DNA of 64,000 nucleotides from CAJXMH01 sp040220135 (GTDB taxonomy: Bacteria; Bacteroidota; Bacteroidia; Flavobacteriales_E; Vicingaceae): assembly GCA_040220135.1 (NCBI GenBank), contig JAVJTT010000026.1, positions 124,001-188,000 on the forward strand, read 5' to 3'. Positions within the stretch are counted from its first letter, which is position 1; the number at the start of each line of letters is the position of its first letter. The notes under the pieces were generated by a model, which made no database searches, was not told the DNA's origin, and saw only the letters and a program-made list of their open reading frames with translations. Made by a program: the position numbers and the translations under genes. Positions 52,670 to 60,169 of the stretch are shown one piece after another.

Positions 52670-53122
52670 ATGAAATTTCATCTATCAATCAAACCCTTCT
52701 CACTACTCTTCTTTCTTTTAATCATAGGTCTAGGAAACTCCTTCTCCCAAAATAGTAAGCTTAAAAAGCTCAATAAGAAATATGTAAAAACCTACATGGA
52801 TACGAGCTCGCTGACCATAATTTTTAGTCACCGATGTGGGTATTGTCTCTTGCTCAACAAGTTTTTACAAGAAGAAAAGGTTTGCGAAAAGTATAAGATT
52901 TCCTTAAACGTATTTGATGTGACTTATGCAGATAATGAGGCTTTCAAGACAGAAGGTGATGCGTGGAACAATTATCCGGAATGTTCAAACACTAAAGTTT
53001 TAGAAAAAGGAAGTTTCAAGCTTCCAAAACTAAGACCCATCCTTTTTTATAAGAACCGAAAAGGGAAAGTGAAAAAAATCATGGGGTATAATAAAGATAA
53101 GCTAGTTAGTTTACTTCAATAG
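52670..53122 (+). CDS. Secreted thioredoxin-fold protein
   Basis: A 150-residue protein with a signal peptide (to about residue 27, GNSFSQ). The mature part is a thioredoxin fold with the redox motif HRCGYC (C56, C59) after strand IIF, two further cysteines (C72, C105), and a probable cis-proline in KLRPILFY. Basic overall. It would act in the periplasm on disulfides. The neighbouring secreted peptide has exactly two cysteines, making it an attractive substrate. The family is thioredoxin-like; a specific name is not possible. Confidence 0.75.
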   Translation: MKFHLSIKPFSLLFFLLIIGLGNSFSQNSKLKKLNKKYVKTYMDTSSLTIIFSHRCGYCLLLNKFLQEEKVCEKYKISLNVFDVTYADNEAFKTEGDAWNNYPECSNTKVLEKGSFKLPKLRPILFYKNRKGKVKKIMGYNKDKLVSLLQ

Positions 53123-53137
53123 CTGGGGCCTCCGATG

Positions 53138-53254
53138 GCGCGGACTTCCTAGTGCGTGCACATTTTTTTCAGGACTTTCAGTCCTGCTTCATTTTATAAA
53201 GGGTTGCGCATTGATTTCCCACTTCCCCAACAGCAAATTCGCTCGCCCCAACCT
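53138..53254. repeat. Direct-repeat copy 2 flanking the XRE/peptide/thioredoxin cassette
   Basis: A 117-bp copy, about 90% identical to 51418-51533, same orientation, with the CAGGACtttcaGTCCTG hairpin. It begins 15 bp after the thioredoxin stop and ends 8 bp before the tatD -7 element. Confidence 0.8.
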
Positions 53255-53261
53255 AGATTGC

Positions 53262-53269
53262 TATTTTTG
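53262..53269 (+). promoter_or_regulatory. -7 element of tatD/ansA
   Basis: TATTTTTG, ending 5 nt before the tatD ATG, again implying an almost leaderless transcript. Confidence 0.5.
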
Positions 53270-53274
53270 CGCTC

Positions 53275-54048
53275 ATGCTAATAGATACGCACACCCATTT
53301 ATACAGCGAGCAATTTTCCGAGGATCGGGAAGCCATGATCCAAAGGGCTATTGAGGCCGGAGTAGAAAAGTTTTTTCTCCCCAACATTGATTCCTCTTCG
53401 GTAAAAGGCATGAAAGAGTTGGCCGTGAAATATCCTTTGCGTTGCTACCCCATGATGGGATTGCACCCTTGCTCAGTGAATGATAAAGTAGAAGAAGAGT
53501 TGGCGCTCGTAAAAAAAGAATTGGACGAAGCCAACTATCTGGCGGTTGGTGAAATTGGCATCGACTTGTATTGGGACAAAAGTTTTCAAGCGCAGCAAGA
53601 AATGGCTTTTCGTCAGCAGATTGAATGGGCCAAAGAAAAAAACTTACCCATTGTCATTCACTGTCGCGAAGCTTTTGATGAGATACTCAATATAGTCGAT
53701 GAGGTGAATGACGATCGCTTAAGTGGCATTTTTCATTGCTTCACCGGCAGCTTAGAGCAAGCGCAACACATTTTAAATTATGGCGATTTTAAGCTCGGCA
53801 TTGGCGGAGTAGTCACCTTTAAAAATGCAGGTTTAGATAAAGTAGTGGGTCAACTCAAACTAGAAGATCTGGTGTTAGAAACTGACTCGCCCTACTTAGC
53901 TCCGGCTCCTTTTCGCGGCAAGCGCAACGAAAGTGCCTATGTGGAGAAAGTGGCCGAAAAAATAGCCGATATTTACGGCATTTCAGCCCCCGAAGTGGCT
54001 GAGGTGACTACTAAAAGTGCTTTAGAAATCTTTAAGCTGCATGAGTGA
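53275..54048 (+). CDS. tatD: TatD family metal-dependent hydrolase
   Basis: A 257-residue TIM-barrel hydrolase of the TatD/YcfH DNase type. Metal-binding residues appear as DTHTHLY (HxH) at the N-terminus, AVGEIGIDLYWD with the bridging Glu, VIHCREAF, GIFHCFTGS and ETDSPYLAP with the Asp. Cytoplasmic. Its end overlaps ansA by 8 bp, so the two are cotranscribed. Confidence 0.93.
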   Translation: MLIDTHTHLYSEQFSEDREAMIQRAIEAGVEKFFLPNIDSSSVKGMKELAVKYPLRCYPMMGLHPCSVNDKVEEELALVKKELDEANYLAVGEIGIDLYWDKSFQAQQEMAFRQQIEWAKEKNLPIVIHCREAFDEILNIVDEVNDDRLSGIFHCFTGSLEQAQHILNYGDFKLGIGGVVTFKNAGLDKVVGQLKLEDLVLETDSPYLAPAPFRGKRNESAYVEKVAEKIADIYGISAPEVAEVTTKSALEIFKLHE

Positions 54049-55069
54049 AACGTCCAAAGTGCTAATCATTTATACCGGAGGAACCATTGGTATGGTCGAA
54101 GATCCAGAAACTGGGTTTTTACATGCGTTCGATTTTGATCATTTGTTGGAAGAGATTCCCGAATTGAATAAAGTCGGGGTTGGATTGGAAGTCAGTTCAT
54201 TAGATAAACCCATTGATTCTTCCAATATGGGACCAGCGGTTTGGGTGGAATTGTTAGAAGTAATTGAAAAGAACTATGCGAATTTTGATGGTTTTGTGAT
54301 CTTGCACGGTTCAGATACCATGGCTTATACCGCCTCAGCCCTGAGCTTTTTGTTGGAGAATGTCAGTAAGCCTATCATTTTTACCGGCAGTCAGTTGCCG
54401 ATTGGTAAAATCCGCACCGATGGAAAGGAGAACATTATTACCGCCATTGAAATTGCCGGTGATTACGTCAATGGATCCCCGGTAGTGCCTGAAGTGGCCA
54501 TCTATTTTGAATACGCCTTGTACCGGGCCAACCGAACCACAAAGATCAGCGCGGAGAATTTTGAGGCTTTCCAGTCACCCAACTATCCGCTTTTAGCAGA
54601 AGCAGGGGTGCACATTAAATACAATCGCTTTGCTATAAACAAACCACAGATTGCGCCTCTGATTGCCAGGAAAAAGATTGTGGAAGATGTGGCGAGCATT
54701 CGCATTTTTCCGGGATTGCAAGAAAAAGTGTTTCAAGCCGTGGCTCAAATTCCGAATTTAAAAGGCTTGATCTTGGAAACTTATGGTAGTGGAAATGCTC
54801 CTTCTTTACCTTGGTTGGCTGAAGAGATTATGAAGCTGAACGACAAAGGGGTGATCCTAGTCAATATTACTCAATGCGTAACCGGAAAAGTGATTCAAGC
54901 AAAATACGAAACCGGGGTGCATTTAGAGCGAGCCGGAGTAATTAGCGGAGAAGATATGACCTTTGAGGCAGCGATTACCAAATTAATGTATCTTTTGTCT
55001 TGTGAGGAGCTTGACTTGCAGCAAAAGAAAGAGTTTGTGGGAGTGAATTTAAGAGGGGAATTAAGCTAA
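54041..55069 (+). CDS. ansA: Type I L-asparaginase
   Basis: Cytoplasmic asparaginase of 342 residues. The nucleophile threonine T15 lies in YTGGTIGM at the N-terminus. The second catalytic motif, HGSDTMAYTASAL, lies at about residue 88 with the catalytic Asp-Thr-Lys network further on (TGSQLPIGKIRTDGKEN). There is no signal peptide. It overlaps tatD by 8 bp, a pairing often seen in Bacteroidota. It is unrelated to the periplasmic isoaspartyl peptidase at 26352. Confidence 0.94.
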   Translation: MSETSKVLIIYTGGTIGMVEDPETGFLHAFDFDHLLEEIPELNKVGVGLEVSSLDKPIDSSNMGPAVWVELLEVIEKNYANFDGFVILHGSDTMAYTASALSFLLENVSKPIIFTGSQLPIGKIRTDGKENIITAIEIAGDYVNGSPVVPEVAIYFEYALYRANRTTKISAENFEAFQSPNYPLLAEAGVHIKYNRFAINKPQIAPLIARKKIVEDVASIRIFPGLQEKVFQAVAQIPNLKGLILETYGSGNAPSLPWLAEEIMKLNDKGVILVNITQCVTGKVIQAKYETGVHLERAGVISGEDMTFEAAITKLMYLLSCEELDLQQKKEFVGVNLRGELS

Positions 55070-55204
55070 GTTGAATTAACTTAAGCATAACATAGGTGAG
55101 TCGAATTAAGAAAGCTATTTTTTTGTAATTTGGCAGGCCCGCCTAAAAGTCGGGGAGCCCAGCTCTCAGAGATAGAGGGCCATTCGCCTAGCGCGGAGAA
55201 ATAC
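55070..55204. other. Leader region of tRNA-Ser
   Basis: 135 bp without an ORF, containing GC-richer sequence (around 55134-55195) directly upstream of the tRNA with short self-complementary stretches. The promoter of the tRNA presumably lies near the T-run at 55118-55133. Confidence 0.3.
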
Positions 55205-55291
55205 GGAGAGGTGGCCGAGTGGCTTAAGGCGCACGCTTGGAAAGCGTGTATACGGGGAACCGTATCGGGGGTTCGAATCCCTTCCTCTCCG
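55205..55291 (+). tRNA. tRNA-Ser (anticodon GGA)
   Basis: An 87-nt class II tRNA. The acceptor stem GGAGAGG/CCTCTCC, D-arm, anticodon arm CACGCTTGGAAAGCGTG (anticodon GGA), long variable arm (TATACGGGGAACCGTAT) and T-arm GGGGTTCGAATCCC are all intact. The discriminator is G; CA follows but a full CCA is not encoded. Confidence 0.96.
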
Positions 55292-55455
55292 CAAGAGAGG
55301 TAAAACTTTCGAAAGCGTTCTTTAAAAAGGAAAGTTTGGAAACAGAGGTCGAACCACCGATAGGGGTTGAGAATCGTTCCCCGACCAAAAAATTTGGGCG
55401 CGGCCTTCCTCTCCGCAACGAGAGGATAAAACCAATCGAAGCGTTCTTTTTAAAT
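55281..55455 (+). repeat. Duplicated tRNA-Ser 3' end and downstream sequence
   Basis: The tRNA 3' end with about 40 nt downstream (55281-55329) is repeated at 55405-55455 with few differences, 124 bp apart. Before the second copy, a T-arm-like GGGGTTGAGAATC (about 55357-55369) is separated from the acceptor-like CTTCCTCTCCGCA by about 35 nt of unrelated sequence, so the copy is a broken tRNA. At each copy CCTCTC/GAGAGG can form a small hairpin overlapping the tRNA 3' end. Confidence 0.7.
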
Positions 55456-55643
55456 TGAAGGAAGTAAAGGATTCAGTTTTTCAGAATCGTGCTTTTAAAG
55501 AGGTAAGAATTCTATCATTTAGATATGAATTCTTGAAATCCTTCGTTATAAATTATCAGAATTCAATTATGTGCATTAAATTCGCAATCATTAACTATAA
55601 ATTTAATTCGTTAACATTTAATCAGATCATTAATTAATCCATT

Positions 55644-56507
55644 ATGAAAAAGTTATTCACCCTATTTGCAGTTGCTTCTTTCCTGACGTTTGGAGTAGGT
55701 CAATACAGCTACGCTCAAGACGGAGACTCAACTGAGATGCAAACTGAAATGGCCGATAGCGCTAGCACAGACACAGCCATGGCTGAAGAAACCATGGAAG
55801 AGCCTGCAGCTGAAGAAACCACTGAGCCTGTAGAAGAAAGCACTGAGGTGGCTGAAGTAGAAAAGTCGTTTCACCAGGTTCTAAAAGAAAAATTTATCGA
55901 AGGTGGTCCTTCCTTTATGGGAATTGTACTACTTTGTTTGATTCTTGGCTTAGCCATTGTGATTGAAAGAATCATTTACTTGAACATGGCAACTACCAAC
56001 ACAAAGAAGTTGTTAGCCAATGTTGAGGATGCTTTGAGTTCAGGCGGAGTTGATGCAGCGAAAGAAGTTTGCAGAAACACTAGCGGCCCGGTAGCAAGTA
56101 TTTTCTATCAAGGATTAGATAGAAGCCATGAAGGAATTGAAATGGTTGAGAAATCAGTAGTTTCTTACGGAAGTGTTCAAATGGGATTGTTAGAGAAAGG
56201 AGTTTCTTGGATTTCTTTGTTTATCGCTTTGGCACCAATGCTTGGTTTCATGGGTACAGTAATCGGTATGATTGATGCCTTTGATGCGATTGAAGCAGCC
56301 GGAGATATTTCTCCATCATTGGTTGCCGGTGGTATTAAAATCGCACTTTTGACCACGGTATTCGGTTTGATTGTAGCCATCATACTTCAAATCTTTTACA
56401 ATTACATTATTGCCAAAGTAGATAGCTTGGTAAACGATATGGAAAATGCTTCAATTAGCTTAGTTGACTTATTAGTGAAGCATGAGTTACAAAACAAAAA
56501 AGCCTAA
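55644..56507 (+). CDS. exbB: MotA/TolQ/ExbB proton channel family protein
   Basis: Inner-membrane proton channel subunit energising outer-membrane transport. The 287-residue protein has a signal peptide (to about residue 25) and a very acidic Thr/Glu/Ala-rich stretch (about 26-75) before the first transmembrane helix of the core (about 92-112). The TolQ/ExbB domain follows with the characteristic APMLGFMGTVIGMIDAF (about 190-206) and GGIKIALLTTVFGLIVAI. It heads an operon with a small membrane protein and two ExbD proteins. Confidence 0.9.
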   Translation: MKKLFTLFAVASFLTFGVGQYSYAQDGDSTEMQTEMADSASTDTAMAEETMEEPAAEETTEPVEESTEVAEVEKSFHQVLKEKFIEGGPSFMGIVLLCLILGLAIVIERIIYLNMATTNTKKLLANVEDALSSGGVDAAKEVCRNTSGPVASIFYQGLDRSHEGIEMVEKSVVSYGSVQMGLLEKGVSWISLFIALAPMLGFMGTVIGMIDAFDAIEAAGDISPSLVAGGIKIALLTTVFGLIVAIILQIFYNYIIAKVDSLVNDMENASISLVDLLVKHELQNKKA

Positions 56508-56512
56508 TTATT

Positions 56513-56926
56513 ATGTCAGAAGGACTATCTAAAGCATTAAACATTGTTCTTTACGTCCTTTTAGGCGTAAGTGCTTTGTTGGGTGTCTTATTTTACGCCG
56601 GTACTGTTGATTCTGAAACCATGATCTATTGGTGTTATGCACTCTTTATTCTAGGTGCATTAACTGCCATTGTGTTTCCAATTATCAACATGGCCAAAAA
56701 CCCCGGGGGTGCTAAAAGCGCCTTGATTGGAGTGGGTGCCTTAGTGGTAGTATTTGTTATTGCCTATGCACTTGGCGGCGATGAGATGACACCGAAATAC
56801 GAAAAGTTTATTGACGGACCTGAAGCTTCTAAGCGAGTGAGCATGGGTCTAATTGCCTTTTACATTTTGGCAGTTGGGGCTATTGTTGCTACTGTTTATT
56901 CAGGAATTTCTAAACTCTTTAAATAA
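56513..56926 (+). CDS. Small polytopic membrane protein of the exb operon
   Basis: A 137-residue protein with four predicted transmembrane helices (about residues 8-28, 37-57, 67-90 and 108-132) and a short loop ALGGDEMTPKYEKFIDGPEASK between helices 3 and 4 that may face the periplasm. No named family is known to me. It lies between exbB and exbD with 5- and 12-bp gaps, so it is probably part of the energising complex or its assembly. Confidence 0.75.
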   Translation: MSEGLSKALNIVLYVLLGVSALLGVLFYAGTVDSETMIYWCYALFILGALTAIVFPIINMAKNPGGAKSALIGVGALVVVFVIAYALGGDEMTPKYEKFIDGPEASKRVSMGLIAFYILAVGAIVATVYSGISKLFK

Positions 56927-56938
56927 GAAGAACAAATT

Positions 56939-57544
56939 ATGGCAAGAAGACAAGCACCGGAAATCAACGCAGGTTCGATGGCAGACATTGCCTTCCTCTT
57001 GCTGATTTTCTTTTTGGTGACCACCACCATGGATGTGGACACAGGTTTGACTCGTCGACTTCCTCCTCCCATTGAAGAACCCCTTGAAGATATTCCTGAA
57101 GTAAAACAGCGAAATGTCTTTCAAGTCTTGGTAAACGCCAACGACGATCTTCTTGTAGAGGGTGAGCCGATGGACATTAGTAACCTAAGAGAAGAAGCCA
57201 AAAACTTTATTGTTGGAGACCCTAATTTTCAAGATCCGGAGATGCCGGAAGGAAAGTTAACACCACTTCCAATTTTAGGAGAGGTTATGGTTTCAAAGCA
57301 AATTGTTTCTCTACAGAATGACCGAGGAACTTCATACGATATGTACATTAAAGTTCAGAACGAATTAGTGGCGGCATACAATGAAGTAAGAGATGAATTT
57401 GCTCAAAGAAAATTCGGTAAAACGGTGAAGCAATTAGAGAAAGATGCTGAGTTGTCTGAAAAGGCTGAAATGCAACTGGATGTTGTCAAAGACTTTTATC
57501 CGCAGCGAATTTCTGAAGCAGAACCTAAAAACGTAGGAGAATAA
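56939..57544 (+). CDS. exbD: ExbD/TolR family biopolymer transport protein
   Basis: A 201-residue ExbD/TolR protein: short cytoplasmic N-terminus (ARRQAPEINAGSMADIAFLLLIFFLVTTTMD) in which the transmembrane helix (about residues 14-32) carries the conserved Asp (SMADIAFLL). The periplasmic part is longer than the usual 120 residues. Partner of ExbB in converting the proton gradient into mechanical work on TonB. It is followed after 3 bp by a second ExbD. Confidence 0.92.
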   Translation: MARRQAPEINAGSMADIAFLLLIFFLVTTTMDVDTGLTRRLPPPIEEPLEDIPEVKQRNVFQVLVNANDDLLVEGEPMDISNLREEAKNFIVGDPNFQDPEMPEGKLTPLPILGEVMVSKQIVSLQNDRGTSYDMYIKVQNELVAAYNEVRDEFAQRKFGKTVKQLEKDAELSEKAEMQLDVVKDFYPQRISEAEPKNVGE

Positions 57545-57547
57545 ATC

Positions 57548-58024
57548 ATGTCAAAGTTTAAAAAGAAAAAAGCAGGTGGTTCACCAGGTATTTCTACCGC
57601 TTCTTTGCCCGACATTGTATTTATGTTGCTCTTCTTTTTCATGGTAAGTACCGTAATGAGAGAAGTAACGCTTAAAGTTGAGGTGAAAAGACCAAAAGCA
57701 ACAGAGGTTAATAAATTGGAAAGAAAATCATTGGTGAGTTACATTTACATTGGAGCACCCAAAAAGTCTTTTCAAGACCAATTTGGTACTGCAGACCGTA
57801 TTCAGTTAAATGATGCTTTTGCTACAAAGAATGATATCATTCAATTTGTGGAAGCAGAAAGAGAACAACGTAATCCGGCAGAAGTGCCTTTGATGACCTT
57901 CTCTTTTAAAGCTGATGTTGATGCAGAAATGGGAATTGTAACCGATGTAAAGCAAGAGCTTAGAAAAGCAAACGCTTTAAAAATTAACTATTCGACTTAC
58001 AAAACAGATAATATATTAGAGTAA
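57548..58024 (+). CDS. ExbD/TolR family biopolymer transport protein, second copy
   Basis: A 158-residue ExbD-like protein. After a basic N-terminus (KFKKKKAGG) comes the transmembrane helix with the conserved Asp (ASLPDIVFMLLFFFMV). The periplasmic domain differs from the first ExbD, so the two are probably paralogues with different partners or form heteromers. Last gene of the operon, followed by a terminator. Confidence 0.92.
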   Translation: MSKFKKKKAGGSPGISTASLPDIVFMLLFFFMVSTVMREVTLKVEVKRPKATEVNKLERKSLVSYIYIGAPKKSFQDQFGTADRIQLNDAFATKNDIIQFVEAEREQRNPAEVPLMTFSFKADVDAEMGIVTDVKQELRKANALKINYSTYKTDNILE

Positions 58025-58044
58025 CAGTTTCTGATTAAATGATG

Positions 58045-58080
58045 AAAAGCCGAATTCTTTCACGAATTCGGCTTTTTGTT
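58045..58080. terminator. Terminator after the exb operon
   Basis: A perfect 13-bp stem, AAAAGCCGAATTC/GAATTCGGCTTTT, with a 6-nt loop and a T-rich tail. It also faces the convergent CPBP gene on the minus strand. Confidence 0.9.
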
Positions 58081-58100
58081 TTTTATAGATTTGGTAAAAG

Positions 58101-59009
58101 CTATTCAGTAAAACGGTTTCGTCTGTAAAAGACCCAAAGCAGACTTGAAAATATAAGGATTCCAACCAAACTGATGAGGTAGGTGCTTTCGGATGCACCA
58201 ATTTGATCAAACTCTTTTTCCATGCCTTCTACCCCTAGTTTGTAAGCGATGATGACGGCTGTAGCATTATTGATAAAGTGCGCAAAAATGGGCAACCATA
58301 AACTCTTTCCCCAAACTAGTAAATAACCAAAGAAGGCGCCTAAGATCATACGAGGGAAAAAGCCGTAAAACTGCATGTGAAGTGCACTGAAAAGCAAAGC
58401 AGAAACCCAAATGCCTAAATGGGGGTTTTGGCGACCCTTATTGATGGTTTGTTGTACGATTCCTCGAAAGATCAATTCTTCACCAAGGGCAGGTAGTAGG
58501 GCAATTAAAATAAGGTTAATCCACAGGTCATTGGTAGTTTCCATGCGTAAGAAGGCCTTGGTGAGCTCCATGGCACCTGCTTCTTTTCCTTTCATCCATG
58601 CCTCCAAGCCACTGAATGCTTCGGGAAGTTGAATTCCTTGGTTCCACTCTACCAACCAATTCATTGCCGGTAGAATAGAAAACATCAGGAGTAGGACAAG
58701 TCCAAAGTTCATCGCGCTGCTTGACTGATTTACTTTCAGCCAATTCAAGGGTTTTTGAATAAAGAGCAGGCTGAAAAGTAGGGCGGGTAAAACAAATAAG
58801 CCAACGGTATTGAAGAGCTGGATTAACTTCAGTATTTGAATGCTTTCCGGACTGCTTAAGTCTTGGGTTAGTGCCGATAGGTTTTCTAGTTCAACTCCAA
58901 ATAATGGCCCTGACAAGGCAAGTCCCCCTAAGGCAAAAATACCACCGAGGACTAGGCAGAAGCCTACTAAAACGAGAAGTCGTGGAAATGTGCCGTGCAG
59001 TGTGATCAA
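58101..59009 (-). CDS. CPBP-family intramembrane metalloprotease
   Basis: A 302-residue membrane protein with about eight helices of the CAAX-protease/bacteriocin-processing (Abi) family. The catalytic motifs are visible: EELIFRGIVQ (EExxxR) and the later FSALHMQFYGFFPRM and HFINNA histidine motifs. Substrate unknown. The start is ambiguous; the first available codon is a TTG at 59009 and no ATG occurs in the N-terminal region. Confidence 0.85.
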   Translation of the reverse strand: MITLHGTFPRLLVLVGFCLVLGGIFALGGLALSGPLFGVELENLSALTQDLSSPESIQILKLIQLFNTVGLFVLPALLFSLLFIQKPLNWLKVNQSSSAMNFGLVLLLMFSILPAMNWLVEWNQGIQLPEAFSGLEAWMKGKEAGAMELTKAFLRMETTNDLWINLILIALLPALGEELIFRGIVQQTINKGRQNPHLGIWVSALLFSALHMQFYGFFPRMILGAFFGYLLVWGKSLWLPIFAHFINNATAVIIAYKLGVEGMEKEFDQIGASESTYLISLVGILIFSSLLWVFYRRNRFTE

Positions 59010-59032
59010 AAAGTGAGCTCTTGATTATTCCT

Positions 59033-59040
59033 TAATTTTG
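59033..59040 (+). promoter_or_regulatory. -7 element of dusB
   Basis: TAATTTTG, 15 bp before the GTG at 59056. The TTG that would extend the gene to 59038 lies inside this element, which favours the GTG start. Confidence 0.45.
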
Positions 59041-59055
59041 CCTAAAATTTTAAGC

Positions 59056-60054
59056 GTGCCAAAGATAGGAAATATCGACTTGGGAGAATTCCCACTTTTA
59101 CTTGCTCCCATGGAGGATGTGAGTGATCCTCCCTTTCGTGCTTTGTGTAAAGAACAAGGAGCTGACTTAATGTATACCGAGTTTATATCCTCAGAAGGGT
59201 TGATCCGTGATGCCGCTAAAAGTGTGCAGAAGCTCGATATCTTTGAGTACGAACGTCCGATTGGCATACAGATCTTTGGAAATGATATTGAGTCAATGAA
59301 AACGGCCACGGAAGTAACCGAAAAAGCTCAGCCGGATATTATTGACATTAATTATGGTTGTCCGGTGAAAAAAGTAGCTTGTAAAGGAGCCGGTGCTGGT
59401 ATTTTGCAAGACATTCCGAAGATGGTAGAGATGACAGCAGAAATTGTTAAGTCTACCAAACTACCTGTAACGGTCAAAACTCGCTTGGGTTGGGATGAGA
59501 ATACTAAATACATTGTTGAAGTTGCCGAGCGACTGCAAGATGTCGGGATTCAGGCTATCTCCATTCACGGACGGACAAGAAAACAAATGTATAAAGGGGA
59601 GGCTGATTGGTCTTTGATTGGTGAGGTAAAGAATAACCCTCGGATAAATATTCCAGTTTTCGGAAATGGTGATGTTTTTTCAGGAGAAATAGCGCTTGAG
59701 AAGAAGCAAAAATATGGTGTTGATGGGGTGATGATTGGTAGAGCAAGCATAGGATACCCTTGGATTTTTAGAGAGATCAAACACTTTTTAAAGACCGGAG
59801 ATCAATTGGAGCCGCCAAGCATGAAAGAACGCATAGAGGCAGCTGAAAGGCATTTGGAAATGTCAGTAAAGTGGAAAGGAGAAAGACTAGGAGTGCTAGA
59901 AATGAGACGGCATTATGGGAACTATTTTAAAGGCATTCCACATTTTAAAGAGTATAGAATGAAATTGGTCACGCACGACCAATACGCTGATCTACAAGGC
60001 ACTTTTGAAGAAATCAAGCAAGCCTTTGATGAAGATTTAGTTTCTGTGGTTTAA
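59056..60054 (+). CDS. dusB: tRNA-dihydrouridine synthase B
   Basis: Flavoenzyme that reduces uridine to dihydrouridine in the tRNA D-loop. The 332-residue protein has LLLAPMEDVSDPPFRALCKEQG at the N-terminus (split here as PMEDVSDPPFRALC), INYGCPVKKVACKGAG with the catalytic Cys, VKTRLGW, SIHGRTRKQMYKGEADW, and GNGDVFSGE with FMN-binding residues. The start is taken as the GTG at 59056 (PKIGNIDLGEFPLLLAPM), as in homologues. Divergent from the CPBP gene. Confidence 0.93.
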   Translation: MPKIGNIDLGEFPLLLAPMEDVSDPPFRALCKEQGADLMYTEFISSEGLIRDAAKSVQKLDIFEYERPIGIQIFGNDIESMKTATEVTEKAQPDIIDINYGCPVKKVACKGAGAGILQDIPKMVEMTAEIVKSTKLPVTVKTRLGWDENTKYIVEVAERLQDVGIQAISIHGRTRKQMYKGEADWSLIGEVKNNPRINIPVFGNGDVFSGEIALEKKQKYGVDGVMIGRASIGYPWIFREIKHFLKTGDQLEPPSMKERIEAAERHLEMSVKWKGERLGVLEMRRHYGNYFKGIPHFKEYRMKLVTHDQYADLQGTFEEIKQAFDEDLVSVV

Positions 60055-60062
60055 ATCTTTTG

Positions 60063-60143
60063 TGCCACAAATCTTCCGAAGGCAGACAAGTACACGAATG
60101 AAAGACGAATAATTTTGAAGCACTTATTCGTGCATTCGTGGCA
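60063..60143. repeat. Long nested hairpin between convergent genes
   Basis: CACGAATG (60093-60100) and ACGAATAA (60105-60112) pair perfectly with TTATTCGT (60124-60131) and CATTCGTG (60133-60140). An outer TGCCAC/GTGGCA (60063-60068, 60138-60143) could pair as well. Tandem ACGAAT units make it look like a dispersed repeat. It lies between dusB and the permease gene. Confidence 0.65.
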
Positions 60144-60169
60144 TTCCTAATTAAACACTTCGTGCCTAT

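Noticed and set aside
49374..53254. Repeats as ends of an insertion sequence
   Set aside because: They are direct, not inverted, and there is no transposase between them; no terminal inverted repeats or obvious target duplications were found.
55224..55458. ORFs of 64 and 73 aa across tRNA-Ser and its duplicate
   Set aside because: They translate tRNA sequence on either strand; no independent evidence for coding.
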